Source: Algivirga pacifica
GTDB taxonomy: Bacteria > Bacteroidota > Bacteroidia > Cytophagales > Flammeovirgaceae
DNA: 64,000 nucleotides
Assembly (NCBI RefSeq): GCF_039543525.1
Contig: NZ_BAABJX010000059.1
Coordinates: forward strand, 1-64,000
Direction: 5' to 3'
Made by a program: the position numbers and the translations under genes. Below the pieces are notes generated by a model that was given only the letters and a program-made list of their open reading frames with translations, was not told the DNA's origin and searched no databases. Positions 34,287 through 42,403 of the stretch are shown piece after piece (positions within the stretch are counted from its first letter, which is position 1; each line of letters opens with the position of its first letter).

Positions 34287-35312
34287 ATGAAAGGATTCGC
34301 AAGTGATAACTACTCTGGTTGCTCACCGGAGATTATGCTAGCTATACAGCAGGCTAATGAGCATCATCAACCTTCATACGGAGCAGATGTTTTTACACAG
34401 CAAGCCATTTCTATTTTTAAAGAGCACTTTGGAGAAAATGCTGAGGTATTTTTTGTGATGAACGGCACAGGAGCTAATGTAACCGCTCTGCAAGCTATTT
34501 GTAGACCGTATGAGGCCGTTATTAGCTCTCATATGGCCCACTTGAATACAGACGAATGCTCTGCTCCCGAGAAATTAGGAGGCTTTAAGATCAAGGATGT
34601 CTACACCGAAGATGGAAAACTCACCATAGAGCATATCAAGCCTTTACTAGGAGGAAGAGGAGTACATCAGGCTGTTGCCAGAGTTATTACGATCACTCAA
34701 TCGACGGAAATAGGCACACTTTATACACAGGAAGAAATTCGTACGCTTGCTAATTTTGCTCACGAAAACGGACTATACTTACATGTCGACGGAGCCCGAA
34801 TTGCCAATGCCGCAGTATCCCTAGGAGTTTCCTTCAAAGAAATGCTGGTCGATACAGGAGTTGATGTGGTATCTTTTGGGGGAACAAAAAATGGTATGAT
34901 GATGGGAGAAGCCATTATATTCCTAAACCCTGCCTTAGCTGAGAACTTCGGGTTTATTCGTAAGCAAAGTATGCAACTACTCTCCAAGATGCGCTATGTG
35001 GGTGCCCAGTTTGTCGCATACTTTAAAAATGACCTATGGAAAAAGAATGCTGCTCATGCCAATCAAATGGCTCAACTACTGGCCAATAGACTAAGGGAAG
35101 TTCCAGCAGTGAGCATCACTCAGAAAGTAGAGGCTAATGGTGTATTTGCTATCTTACCAAGAGAAATTACCCCTGCACTTCAGGAAGTATTTCCATTCTA
35201 TATTTGGAACGAGGAAACCAATGAAGCCAGACTGATGCTTTCTTTTGATAGTACTGAAGAAGAAGTGGAGAGATTTGTAGATACAATCAACACACTATTG
35301 TTGAATCGTTGA
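34287..35312 (+). CDS. ltaE: Low-specificity L-threonine aldolase
   Basis: A 341-residue PLP enzyme of fold type I, cleaving L-threonine or allo-threonine to glycine and acetaldehyde. Signatures: start FASDNYSGCSPEIMLAI, substrate-binding Y-G-D in PSYGADVFT, YLHVDGARIANAAVSLG with the PLP-contacting Asp, and the PLP lysine in VVSFGGTKNGMM. The final residues Leu-Asn-Arg and the TGA stop lie inside a palindromic repeat, so the natural C-terminus has been replaced or trimmed by repeat sequence. It has its own promoter and converges on the porin gene. Confidence 0.95.
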   Translation: MKGFASDNYSGCSPEIMLAIQQANEHHQPSYGADVFTQQAISIFKEHFGENAEVFFVMNGTGANVTALQAICRPYEAVISSHMAHLNTDECSAPEKLGGFKIKDVYTEDGKLTIEHIKPLLGGRGVHQAVARVITITQSTEIGTLYTQEEIRTLANFAHENGLYLHVDGARIANAAVSLGVSFKEMLVDTGVDVVSFGGTKNGMMMGEAIIFLNPALAENFGFIRKQSMQLLSKMRYVGAQFVAYFKNDLWKKNAAHANQMAQLLANRLREVPAVSITQKVEANGVFAILPREITPALQEVFPFYIWNEETNEARLMLSFDSTEEEVERFVDTINTLLLNR

Positions 35313-35445
35313 ATCCATTACATGGCGTCTTGATTCGAGTTGATATGTTGTATGAATATCAATATAAACCTCAATCAACGATTCAACTCGAATCAACGAG
35401 CGAAGCTCAATTCGAGACGCCATGTAATGGATTCAACGATTCAAC
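35300..35445. repeat. TTGAATCGTTGAAT-family palindromic repeat, copy 2 (most perfect)
   Basis: The outer 31 bases (from GTTGAATCGTTGAATCCATT through CATGGCGTCT) and the last 31 bases are exact reverse complements. Inner arms TTGATTCGAGTTGA / TCAACTCGAATCAA also pair. It carries the modules CATTACATGGCGT and GAGCGAAGCTC. It lies between the convergent aldolase and porin genes and includes the aldolase stop codon. Confidence 0.92.
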
Positions 35446-35452
35446 AAGCAGG

Positions 35453-36706
35453 CTAAAACTTAAACTCTATGTTATACTGCCAACGTCTCACCATGGTATC
35501 TCGCTCTCCTTGTGGCAAAATCAAACGTCCAAAATAGACAATCAAGCCCATATTAATATTATTGGTGATAGAGTAACGTGTAGAGATTCTACTTCCCTTC
35601 ATATTTGTACCCGGACGATATCCACTCCCTTGCCCTGACCCTATCAATGCTTCCTCATATTCTGCCCCATAATCAGAGTCGACAAACTCCTCATACCAGG
35701 AATCTCTTTCCAGGTACTTGTAGCGATAGACGATTTCCCATCGCCCTTTTTTATCTGCTTTACCCAAAGTGACAAACCCACTCCAACCTAGATTATTATT
35801 TTCTATCGCAGTATTCAAGAGCAGTTCTCCCCCCACCTCCACAGGAAAATCACTAAACTTTCTCCAGGCACCTAAATACTTGGTCGCCTCTATCTGAAAC
35901 ATAAGGTTGCGAAACGAGTGAACCAGTACCCCATCCTCTGTACGAGTATTCCCCACGTTCTTATTGGGTACCGCATCATTGGTCAGTTCCTGGGCGTGTA
36001 CCACCTGCATATACCCTACTCCTCCAAAAAAATGATATTTACTAGGCCGGCTGAAATCAATTCCAGCTTGCACCCCTCCCATAAATGGGTCTCGATGTGT
36101 ATTGCTATTCTCATCAATCTGAAAATAGGCTGCATGGACAATAAAATTGCTCCCTTCTCTAAAGTTTACAATCCAGTTATTCGTAATTCCTTCAGGGGTA
36201 TAGTCATTATCAAATACTACATCAGAGTACTGAAATGGGTTACTAAACTTTCCAAAAGAAATATTCGTCTTGATACGCTCTCCGATATTGGTCTCCCATG
36301 AAGCATACGCCCAATCAAAGAAGACAAACTTCTTGGTACCATTATTTTCAAAACTGGTATTACCAGAAATGGGGTCTCCTCCACTCGTTCCCTGTGCATC
36401 GGAAGAAATCAACTTCATCCCTACCTTAAAATTGGAAGGCAGGTCTACAAAGAAACCAAACCTTGCCCGATAACGTAATCGACCACGGCTCTGTACCGCT
36501 GTAATGTCATCATAACGTATCCTGAAATCGCCCTTGAAACGAATATAAACTGTATCTCCTTCCGAGACCTGAAACTCCATTAGATCCTTCAACTCAGGCA
36601 CCGTAAAGCCCTTTTCATAACGCACAGGCTCCCTTCTATTTAACTCCTGGGCATACGTATTTAATAAGGGTAAGAAAAACAACAACAGTATAAAAGCATA
36701 TCTCAT
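35453..36706 (-). CDS. Putative porin (Porin_5 type)
   Basis: A 417-residue outer-membrane protein with a signal peptide (FILLLFFLPLLNTYAQ). The Porin_5 signatures are RLRYRARFGFFVDLPSNFKVGMKLIS, then KFVFFDWAYASWE and ISFGKFSNPFQYSDVVFDNDYTPEGI. The rest is a beta-barrel of about 16-18 strands ending in WQYNIEFKF with a terminal Phe, the classic outer-membrane end. It should be a passive channel; the solute is not known. It is transcribed alone towards repeat copy 2. Confidence 0.88.
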   Translation of the reverse strand: MRYAFILLLFFLPLLNTYAQELNRREPVRYEKGFTVPELKDLMEFQVSEGDTVYIRFKGDFRIRYDDITAVQSRGRLRYRARFGFFVDLPSNFKVGMKLISSDAQGTSGGDPISGNTSFENNGTKKFVFFDWAYASWETNIGERIKTNISFGKFSNPFQYSDVVFDNDYTPEGITNNWIVNFREGSNFIVHAAYFQIDENSNTHRDPFMGGVQAGIDFSRPSKYHFFGGVGYMQVVHAQELTNDAVPNKNVGNTRTEDGVLVHSFRNLMFQIEATKYLGAWRKFSDFPVEVGGELLLNTAIENNNLGWSGFVTLGKADKKGRWEIVYRYKYLERDSWYEEFVDSDYGAEYEEALIGSGQGSGYRPGTNMKGSRISTRYSITNNINMGLIVYFGRLILPQGERDTMVRRWQYNIEFKF

Positions 36707-36870
36707 GAAACAGTTTTTTTTGGGGTTTAACTGTTACAAGATAAAAGAGACCCTGTATCTTACATATGCTAAACTTACGTAGACCTTACATGAAAGATTA
36801 CAAAATTATTACGATCGTACTCTTATAGTCAAGGACACTTTTATACGCTACACTAACCATAAAAAATACA

Positions 36871-37668
36871 ATGAATCCAACCTACTACAGACTTCTATTG
36901 GCATCCATACTTTGGAGCATCTTTTCCCTTTCCGTTCAGGCGCAACAACCTCAAGCAACCGCGATTGATCCTACTTGCAGCCAAATAGTACAATCCGAAA
37001 AACCTCAAAATCTTCTTATTCTCTTCCCTGGATACTCTGTGCAACTGCATTGGGCTGAGCAATGGGCTTACGCTCTTTCTCAAGAACAACCTATCCATGA
37101 CACATTTGATCACATCCTCATTTTTAAAGGTCCGAAAGAAGTCTTTTATGAGGGCAAAGAGTTAAATACCAAGAAGGCAATCGAAATCTTATCTCAACAC
37201 CATTACCAAAACATCACAGTCGTAGCACATTCCAGTGGGTCATTCCCTGCCCACGTTTTCTTTCAACAAATTCTGGACACTCCTGCCCTTCATCAAAAAT
37301 TGACACATAAAATCACCTATTATAATTTGGATGGAGGGATTGGAAAGAAAGACACTGCCTATACCACTGCGATGAATCGCTTATTGAAAAAGGGAATAAG
37401 CGTTTCGGTTTACGATAGCATTACCCAATCCTATTCGGCCAACCATGAAAGCATGATCGCCTTTGAAAAGCAGTTTCCAGACTCTTTTGAACACATTACC
37501 TTAAACGTGGATAGTGGGTGTGATAAAAATGCTCAATGGTGCCTTCACGATGTGGTCATCAACCTTCGTCCTCACAACAATACAACCTTTGACCTGAAGA
37601 AAGACTATACGCTTTTTGGGGTAGAGCACCCGTTGAGTATTGAATGGATGATTTTTAATGAGGAATGA
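36871..37668 (+). CDS. Secreted alpha/beta-hydrolase-like protein
   Basis: A 265-residue protein with a signal peptide (LLLASILWSIFSLSVQAQ). The nucleophile elbow appears as VVAHSSGSFPAHVFF (AHSSGS, the GxSxG variant SxSxG with serine centre, about residue 125). NLLILFPGYSVQLHW gives the oxyanion strand-loop, and NHESMI or LHDVV may hold the His. Substrate is unknown; esterase or lipase activity is an inference. Two cysteine pairs (TCSQI, GCDKNAQWC) suggest disulfides outside the cytoplasm. It is followed by a 900-base gene-poor region. Confidence 0.65.
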   Translation: MNPTYYRLLLASILWSIFSLSVQAQQPQATAIDPTCSQIVQSEKPQNLLILFPGYSVQLHWAEQWAYALSQEQPIHDTFDHILIFKGPKEVFYEGKELNTKKAIEILSQHHYQNITVVAHSSGSFPAHVFFQQILDTPALHQKLTHKITYYNLDGGIGKKDTAYTTAMNRLLKKGISVSVYDSITQSYSANHESMIAFEKQFPDSFEHITLNVDSGCDKNAQWCLHDVVINLRPHNNTTFDLKKDYTLFGVEHPLSIEWMIFNEE

Positions 37669-37768
37669 TAAGTTGAAAGTTATATCCCATGCCTCCCAAT
37701 TCATAACTTCCTTTGTGTCTAAGTGTTTAGTGGTACTATTGGCCGACATACGTAGTAAAACTTGAATC

Positions 37769-37826
37769 CATTGGAACAGTGATTAGAGGAATTTTCTATC
37801 TAAAGACATATTCCAAACAAGCTCTA
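37769..37826 (-). repeat. AGAGCTTGTTTGGAAT-family repeat, copy A
   Basis: Read on the minus strand it begins AGAGCTTGTTTGGAATATG and continues AGAAAATTCCTCTAATCACT before GTTCCAA. It aligns with copy C at 47796-47860 almost base for base. Confidence 0.8.
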
Positions 37827-37830
37827 AAAC

Positions 37831-37864
37831 GAGAAAAAGGCCAGAGACAATGTCTCAGGCCTTT
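37831..37864 (-). terminator. Orphan minus-strand terminator
   Basis: AAAGGCC-A-GAGAC / GTCTC-A-GGCCTTT (12 bp plus a mismatch), followed on the minus strand by TTTTTCTCG. No recognised minus-strand gene ends here, so it points to an unannotated short transcript from about 37.9-38.1 kb. Confidence 0.6.
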
Positions 37865-38442
37865 AACAATTTAGCTAAAAACTAAAACCAATTAAAAAAT
37901 GAGAATAACCTTTTATATTGTTTAACGTGACTTAATCACGTCCATTTCTTGCTTCTGTACATATAAAACCAAAATAAAGGTTGCATCGTTCGACTTCATC
38001 TAAATATTTAATCCTATTAACATAAAACAGAATCAATAGGGCATAAAACGAGATGATCCTTTCTTTCATCTTGGTGGATGATAAAGATAGTAGATTTTTG
38101 GCAATTATCTTTAAATAGTTAAATATTTTCTGTTAATAAGATAATTTATATACAAATATTTCAAAATACACCTCTCACACCATAGAATGATCACATCTGT
38201 AAAAACATTGTGTATCAATACATCTGTATATTATTATAAATAACATTACTTCTTCTAAAAACAACTTAGATTATTAGGTAAGTCCATTTATTTTTCTGTT
38301 TCAGCAACTTCACCATTTTTTATTACTCAAAATAATCTTCTCACCCATTTAATTAAGCTAGCTATCTCTATTTCAAGAGGGAACAATACATAGTTTATAT
38401 AATTATTCAAGTATTTCCTTATCTAATTAATAGTTATATCCT

Positions 38443-38450
38443 TATCTTTG
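38443..38450 (+). promoter_or_regulatory. -7 promoter element of the mrp transcript
   Basis: TATCTTTG matches TAnnTTTG exactly. Transcription from about 38457 would give a 120-base leader that contains the hairpin GGTTGGG/CCCAACC at 38495-38512. Confidence 0.6.
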
Positions 38451-38494
38451 CAGTCAATTAGTAAACTTCCTGACGTTTTTTGAGTTAAGTATGT

Positions 38495-38512
38495 GGTTGG
38501 GGACTCCCAACC
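38495..38512 (+). promoter_or_regulatory. Leader hairpin upstream of mrp
   Basis: GGTTGGG gact CCCAACC, a perfect 7-bp stem in the predicted mrp leader. Its role is unknown. Confidence 0.4.
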
Positions 38513-38578
38513 TATTATAAAGAACGTACAATTAAGACTTAGTCAAATAGAAATAGACTATCAGACAACAGCAGTAAA

Positions 38579-39682
38579 ATGGCGATAAGTGAGAAAGATA
38601 TAGTCAAAGCACTATCTACCGTAGACGATCCGGATCTGAAAAAAGATTTGATCACCTTGAACATGGTCAAGGATATCCATATAGAAGGGAAAAAAGTGAG
38701 CTTCACGGTAGTGTTGACCACCCCTGCTTGTCCTTTGAAAGAGGTGATTCGAAAATCCTGTGAGGAAGCTATCCATCAACAAGTGGATGCTACCCTGGAG
38801 CTTTCTATCAATATGACAGCCGATGTGACGTCTATCATGCCTAATGGCCCCGTATTATCCGGTGTTAAGAACGTGATTGCTATTTCATCGGGTAAAGGAG
38901 GTGTAGGAAAATCTACCGTAACAACCAACTTGGCACTAGCCCTTTCTGAAACAGGAGCAAAGGTAGGGATTATTGATGCGGACATTTATGGTCCCTCTAT
39001 CCCAACGATGTTTAACTGTGAAAACGATCAGCCAGGTGTCAAAGTGATCAATGGAAAAAATACGATTATTCCTATTGAGAAATATGGCATTAAGCTTCTT
39101 TCTATTGGTTTTCTAACTCCTCCAGACAATGCAGTGGTATGGAGAGGACCAATGGCAAGTTCTGCACTGAGACAGTTTATTGTAGATACTGATTGGGGAG
39201 AACTAGACTATTTGCTTATCGACTTACCTCCAGGGACAGGTGATATTCACCTTTCATTGGTACAAAATGCTTCGGTAACTGGAGCTGTAGTCGTTACAAC
39301 TCCTCAAAAGGTAGCTTTAGCCGATGCTCTTAAAGGAATGAATATGTTTACCTCTAAGCAGGTGAACGTACCTATTTTAGGTATTGTTGAAAATATGGCC
39401 TACTTCACTCCAGAAGAATTACCAGAGAACAAATACTATATCTTTGGTAAAGATGGCGGTAAACTTATGGCTCGCCGTTACGAAGTTCCTTTCCTTGGAG
39501 AAGTTCCTATTGTTCAAGGAATCCGAGAAGGAGGCGACTCTGGTGTTCCAGTAACATTGGAAGAGGGCAACATTATGGGAGATGCCTTCAAGGACATTGC
39601 TCAACAATTGGCTAGAACTGTAGCTGTTCGCAATGCCAATGCGGGTAAAACCGATAGAGTAGAAATAAAAACTTGGGAATAA
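38579..39682 (+). CDS. mrp: Mrp/ApbC-type Fe-S cluster carrier ATPase
   Basis: A 367-residue protein. An N-terminal DUF59/MIP18-like domain (about 1-85, with the TPACPLKE cysteine motif) is followed by a ParA/MinD-type ATPase (about 95-345) with deviant Walker A SSGKGGVGKST, GIIDADIYGPSIP, WRGPMASSALRQF and LLIDLPPGTGDIHL. It loads Fe-S clusters on target proteins. The CxxC that holds the cluster in many Mrp proteins, expected after VENMAYF, is absent (TPEELPENKYYIFG), as I recall for Bacteroidota Mrp proteins generally. A NifU-like gene follows 55 bases downstream, supporting an Fe-S unit. Confidence 0.95.
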   Translation: MAISEKDIVKALSTVDDPDLKKDLITLNMVKDIHIEGKKVSFTVVLTTPACPLKEVIRKSCEEAIHQQVDATLELSINMTADVTSIMPNGPVLSGVKNVIAISSGKGGVGKSTVTTNLALALSETGAKVGIIDADIYGPSIPTMFNCENDQPGVKVINGKNTIIPIEKYGIKLLSIGFLTPPDNAVVWRGPMASSALRQFIVDTDWGELDYLLIDLPPGTGDIHLSLVQNASVTGAVVVTTPQKVALADALKGMNMFTSKQVNVPILGIVENMAYFTPEELPENKYYIFGKDGGKLMARRYEVPFLGEVPIVQGIREGGDSGVPVTLEEGNIMGDAFKDIAQQLARTVAVRNANAGKTDRVEIKTWE

Positions 39683-39737
39683 ATCCTATCAATACACAGG
39701 GCGATGCCCTGTGCTATTTTACCTATTTTCAATAACT

Positions 39738-40025
39738 ATGGGAGACAATAACTCAACAAATACGGAATTGATCCAAAAAGTAGAAGAGGCAATCAACACG
39801 ATCCGCCCTTACTTAGAAGCTGATGGAGGTAATGCCAAAGTATTGGAGGTTACCCAAGAGGGTGTCGCCATCATTGAGTTTCTAGGATCTTGTGAATCAT
39901 GTCCTATGTCGGCCATGACGTTAAAGGCGGGAGTCGAACAGGCTGTCATTAATGCAGTACCTGAAGTCCATAAGGTCATTGCGATTAATAACTCCCAAAC
40001 TGACCTTGACCTCTCTTTATTATAG
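39738..40025 (+). CDS. NifU C-terminal domain-like Fe-S scaffold protein
   Basis: A 95-residue protein consisting of one NifU C-terminal (Nfu) domain: IRPYLEADGGNAKVLEVTQEGVAIIEFLGSCESCPMSAMTLKAGVEQAV, with the CxxC (CESC) that binds a 4Fe-4S cluster between two subunits. It passes clusters to apoproteins, fitting its place behind mrp. I took the ATG at 39738 (MGDNNSTNTEL); the frame upstream to 39711 has no family match. A terminator at 40075-40104 closes the pair. Confidence 0.95.
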   Translation: MGDNNSTNTELIQKVEEAINTIRPYLEADGGNAKVLEVTQEGVAIIEFLGSCESCPMSAMTLKAGVEQAVINAVPEVHKVIAINNSQTDLDLSLL

Positions 40026-40074
40026 TGATGAGTTCCATCTCAACTACTATAAATGTATAGATAAAATATTTTAC

Positions 40075-40104
40075 AGGCAGAAGGCTTTTCCTTCTGCCTT
40101 TTTT
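40075..40104 (+). terminator. Terminator of the mrp-nfu transcript
   Basis: AGGCAGAAGG / CCTTCTGCCT, a perfect 10-bp stem with a 5-base loop followed by TTTTT. Confidence 0.93.
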
Positions 40105-40130
40105 AGGGTGTATACCTTGGTAGTCATAAT

Positions 40131-40607
40131 ATGGACGAAATCAACAAAACATTTGGAGAACGCTTAAGAGTCCGAAGTTGTGGAATTCTGATTCAAGATG
40201 AAAAAGTCTTGATGGTCAAACACCGATACCCTAGCACTTTGGGGTATTTTTGGGCTCCTCCCGGAGGAGGGGTTAACTTTGGAGAAACCACCAAAGAAGC
40301 GCTTATTCGAGAATATAAAGAAGAAACAGGATTGGATATAACTGTACAACGTTTTATGTTTGTACATGAGTTTTTGAAGCCCCCTTTACACGGTATCGAA
40401 CTGTTCTTTGAAGTCACTTGTCTGAAAGAGGCGCAACTACTGACGGGCACAGATCCAGAAATGGCTCCCGGGCAGCAAATCATTGAACAGGTAACGTTTC
40501 TTTCTTTTGAGGAAATTAAGCAATTACCAAAGGAGGGTGTGCATCAGTTGTTTCAGTTTTGTGAAACACTGGAAGAGTTACAACAACTACACGGCTTGTA
40601 TACTTAG
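40131..40607 (+). CDS. Nudix hydrolase
   Basis: A 158-residue protein with a complete Nudix box, GX5EX7REX2EEXG, in GGGVNFGETTKEALIREYKEETGL (about residues 44-67), which binds Mg2+ and cuts nucleoside diphosphate-X substrates. The preceding VLMVKHRYPSTLGYFWAPPGGG is typical of the ADP-ribose/NTP-cleaning subgroup of short Nudix proteins, but the substrate cannot be assigned. It begins 27 bases after the mrp-nfu terminator and 107 bases before pyrR. Confidence 0.93.
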   Translation: MDEINKTFGERLRVRSCGILIQDEKVLMVKHRYPSTLGYFWAPPGGGVNFGETTKEALIREYKEETGLDITVQRFMFVHEFLKPPLHGIELFFEVTCLKEAQLLTGTDPEMAPGQQIIEQVTFLSFEEIKQLPKEGVHQLFQFCETLEELQQLHGLYT

Positions 40608-40677
40608 GTGTTACAAGTTGTCACGCACACTAACATGTGCAAATGCTTTATTCAATTGTTCGTAAATAAATACATCC

Positions 40678-40695
40678 GGCGATCTGCAGATTGCC
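40678..40695. promoter_or_regulatory. Palindrome just upstream of pyrR
   Basis: GGCGATCTGCAGATTGCC has a perfect 10-bp core ATCTGCAGAT and GGC/GCC ends with one mismatched pair between, 18 bases before the pyrR ATG. It may be an operator or a translational hairpin. This is an inference only. Confidence 0.35.
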
Positions 40696-40713
40696 CCTTA
40701 CCTTCAATTCCCA

Positions 40714-41253
40714 ATGGCAAAACTACACATCCTTAGTAGCAAAAATCTGGATATCACCATTAGCCGATTGAGCCAGCAAATCATCGAAGACCACGGTGAT
40801 TTTCAGCACTCTGTTTTAATGGGGATTCAAAAAAGTGGCGTTTTCCTCGCCGAGCGTATACAAAAACGTATCAAAGAACTTTCCGGAATTGACGTCTCTC
40901 TGGGAAAACTAGACATTACTTTTCATCGAGATGATTTTAGGCGAAGAGATGCTCCCTTGGCTCCCAACAAGACGGAAATCCCTTTCATTATCGAAGACCG
41001 CAATGTTATTCTAGTAGATGACGTTCTTTATACGGGTCGTTCTATCCGTGCAGCCATGGATGCCATGCTTGCCTTTGGACGTCCCTCTAAAGTAGAACTT
41101 CTTACATTAGTCGATAGACGATATAGCCGCGATCTTCCCATCGAAGCTTCTTATGTTGGAAAAACGGTCAACTCTATACAGTCACAGCGTGTAATCGTAG
41201 AGTGGACTGAACAGGGTTTTGAAGAAGATAATATTTGGTTAGTCAACCAATAG
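40714..41253 (+). CDS. pyrR: PyrR: pyrimidine regulator / uracil phosphoribosyltransferase
   Basis: A 179-residue protein with the PyrR phosphoribosyltransferase fold: MGIQKSGVFLAERIQKRI, LGKLDITFHRDDFRR, the PRPP loop VILVDDVLYTGRSIRAAMDA and LLTLVDRRYSRDLPIEASYVGKTV. In Bacillus, PyrR binds pyr mRNA and promotes attenuation when UMP is high; it also salvages uracil. The pairing with pyrB 42 bases downstream supports the assignment. The gap to pyrB is too short for a Bacillus-type attenuator, so control, if by RNA, should lie upstream of pyrR. Confidence 0.95.
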   Translation: MAKLHILSSKNLDITISRLSQQIIEDHGDFQHSVLMGIQKSGVFLAERIQKRIKELSGIDVSLGKLDITFHRDDFRRRDAPLAPNKTEIPFIIEDRNVILVDDVLYTGRSIRAAMDAMLAFGRPSKVELLTLVDRRYSRDLPIEASYVGKTVNSIQSQRVIVEWTEQGFEEDNIWLVNQ

Positions 41254-41295
41254 TCAACCTCGTATGATAATCATTTGTCAAGATTCACTATCAAT

Positions 41296-42216
41296 ATGCT
41301 AAGCACAAAACATCTATTGGGCATCAAAGATCTTACTCCGGAGGACTTGCACCTGATCTTTGAAACTGCCGATAATTTTAAGGACGTTATTAATCGCCCG
41401 ATCAAGAAGGTTCCTTCTCTTCGAGATATCACCATTGCCAATGTCTTCTTTGAGAACTCTACCCGTACACGCCTCTCTTTTGAACTGGCAGAGAAACGTC
41501 TTTCGGCAGATGTCATCAACTTTTCTTCTGCCTCTAGCTCTGTAAAAAAAGGAGAAACACTATTGGATACGGTCAATAATATCCTTTCTATGAAAGTAGA
41601 TATGATCGTCATGAGACACTCTAGTCCTGGAGCACCTCACTTTCTTTCAAGACATATCGACGCTAATATCGTTAATGCTGGTGATGGCACCCATGAGCAC
41701 CCAACACAAGCACTTTTAGATTCCTATTCTATTCGTGAAAAGCACGGTGATGTTGCCGGAAAGAAAGTCGTGATTGTCGGAGATATCCTACACTCCAGAG
41801 TAGCCCTTTCAAATATCTTTGCTTTGCAAAAACTAGGTGCTGAGGTAATGGTTTGTGGTCCCAATACACTTATACCAAGATATATTCGTGAGTTAGGTGT
41901 TAAGGTAGAACTAGACATCAAAAAAGCCTTGCAATGGTGTGATATCGCCAACGTACTCCGTATACAGATGGAAAGACAGCAAACCAAAAACTTCCCATCT
42001 ACCCGAGAGTATGCGATGTACTATGGTGTCAACAAGCAATTGTTGGAAAGTCTGGACAAAGAGATTACCATCATGCACCCAGGGCCAATCAATAGAGGAG
42101 TTGAATTAACCTCTGATGTAGCCGATGCCGACAATGCCATTATTCTGGATCAGGTAGAAAATGGTGTGGCGGTAAGAATGGCTGTACTGTACCTATTGGC
42201 AGGACGTACACAATAA
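41296..42216 (+). CDS. pyrB: Aspartate carbamoyltransferase catalytic subunit
   Basis: A 306-residue enzyme of de novo pyrimidine synthesis, joining carbamoyl phosphate and aspartate. Signatures: carbamoyl phosphate site FFENSTRTRLSFELAEKRL, SSASSSVKKGETLLDT with the catalytic Ser-Lys loop, MRHSSPGAPHFLSR, and HPTQALLDSYSIREKHG. The regulatory subunit gene pyrI is not adjacent, as in class B/C enzymes that pair with PyrR. The start is the ATG at 41296 (MLSTKHLLGI); the frame extends to a TTG at 41275 without reason to use it. It is followed by repeat copy 3. Confidence 0.97.
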   Translation: MLSTKHLLGIKDLTPEDLHLIFETADNFKDVINRPIKKVPSLRDITIANVFFENSTRTRLSFELAEKRLSADVINFSSASSSVKKGETLLDTVNNILSMKVDMIVMRHSSPGAPHFLSRHIDANIVNAGDGTHEHPTQALLDSYSIREKHGDVAGKKVVIVGDILHSRVALSNIFALQKLGAEVMVCGPNTLIPRYIRELGVKVELDIKKALQWCDIANVLRIQMERQQTKNFPSTREYAMYYGVNKQLLESLDKEITIMHPGPINRGVELTSDVADADNAIILDQVENGVAVRMAVLYLLAGRTQ

Positions 42217-42225
42217 ACTACTTCT

Positions 42226-42395
42226 GTTGAATCGTTGAATTGTTGAATTGAGCTTCGCTCGTTGATTCGAGTTGAATTGTTGATTGATATACATTATACA
42301 CTAACATTCAAACAACATATCAACTCAAATCAACGCGCGAAGCTCAATTCACACGCCATGTAATGGTCACCAAAGGTGAAATTCAACGATTCAAC
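42226..42395. repeat. TTGAATCGTTGAAT-family palindromic repeat, copy 3
   Basis: Left arm GTTGAATCGTTGAATTGTTG with the module GAGCTTCGCTC and TTGATTCGAGTTGA; right arm ATCAACTCAAATCAACG, the modules ACGCCATGTAATGG and TCACCAAAGGTGA, then ATTCAACGATTCAAC. It lies between convergent pyrB and the ion-channel gene. The centre CTAACATTCAAACAACATAT is shared with copy 4. Confidence 0.88.
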
Positions 42396-42403
42396 ACTTT
42401 TGC

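Larger units (their letters stand above)
37669..38442. other. Gene-poor region with repeat, hairpins and tiny frames
   Basis: This stretch holds one copy of the AGAGCTTGTTTGGAAT repeat (37769-37826), a minus-strand terminator-like hairpin (37836-37864), and a palindrome ACGTGACTTAATCACGT (37925-37941). On the minus strand there are two small overlapping open frames of 45 and 25 codons (roughly 37923-38075) that end just before the hairpin. From about 38100 on it is very AT-rich with nothing recognisable. Confidence 0.45.

Noticed and set aside
38579..39682. Missing CxxC in Mrp as a defect
   Set aside because: From memory the sequence TPEELPENKYYIFG in this position is normal for Mrp proteins of this phylum, so it is not evidence of decay.
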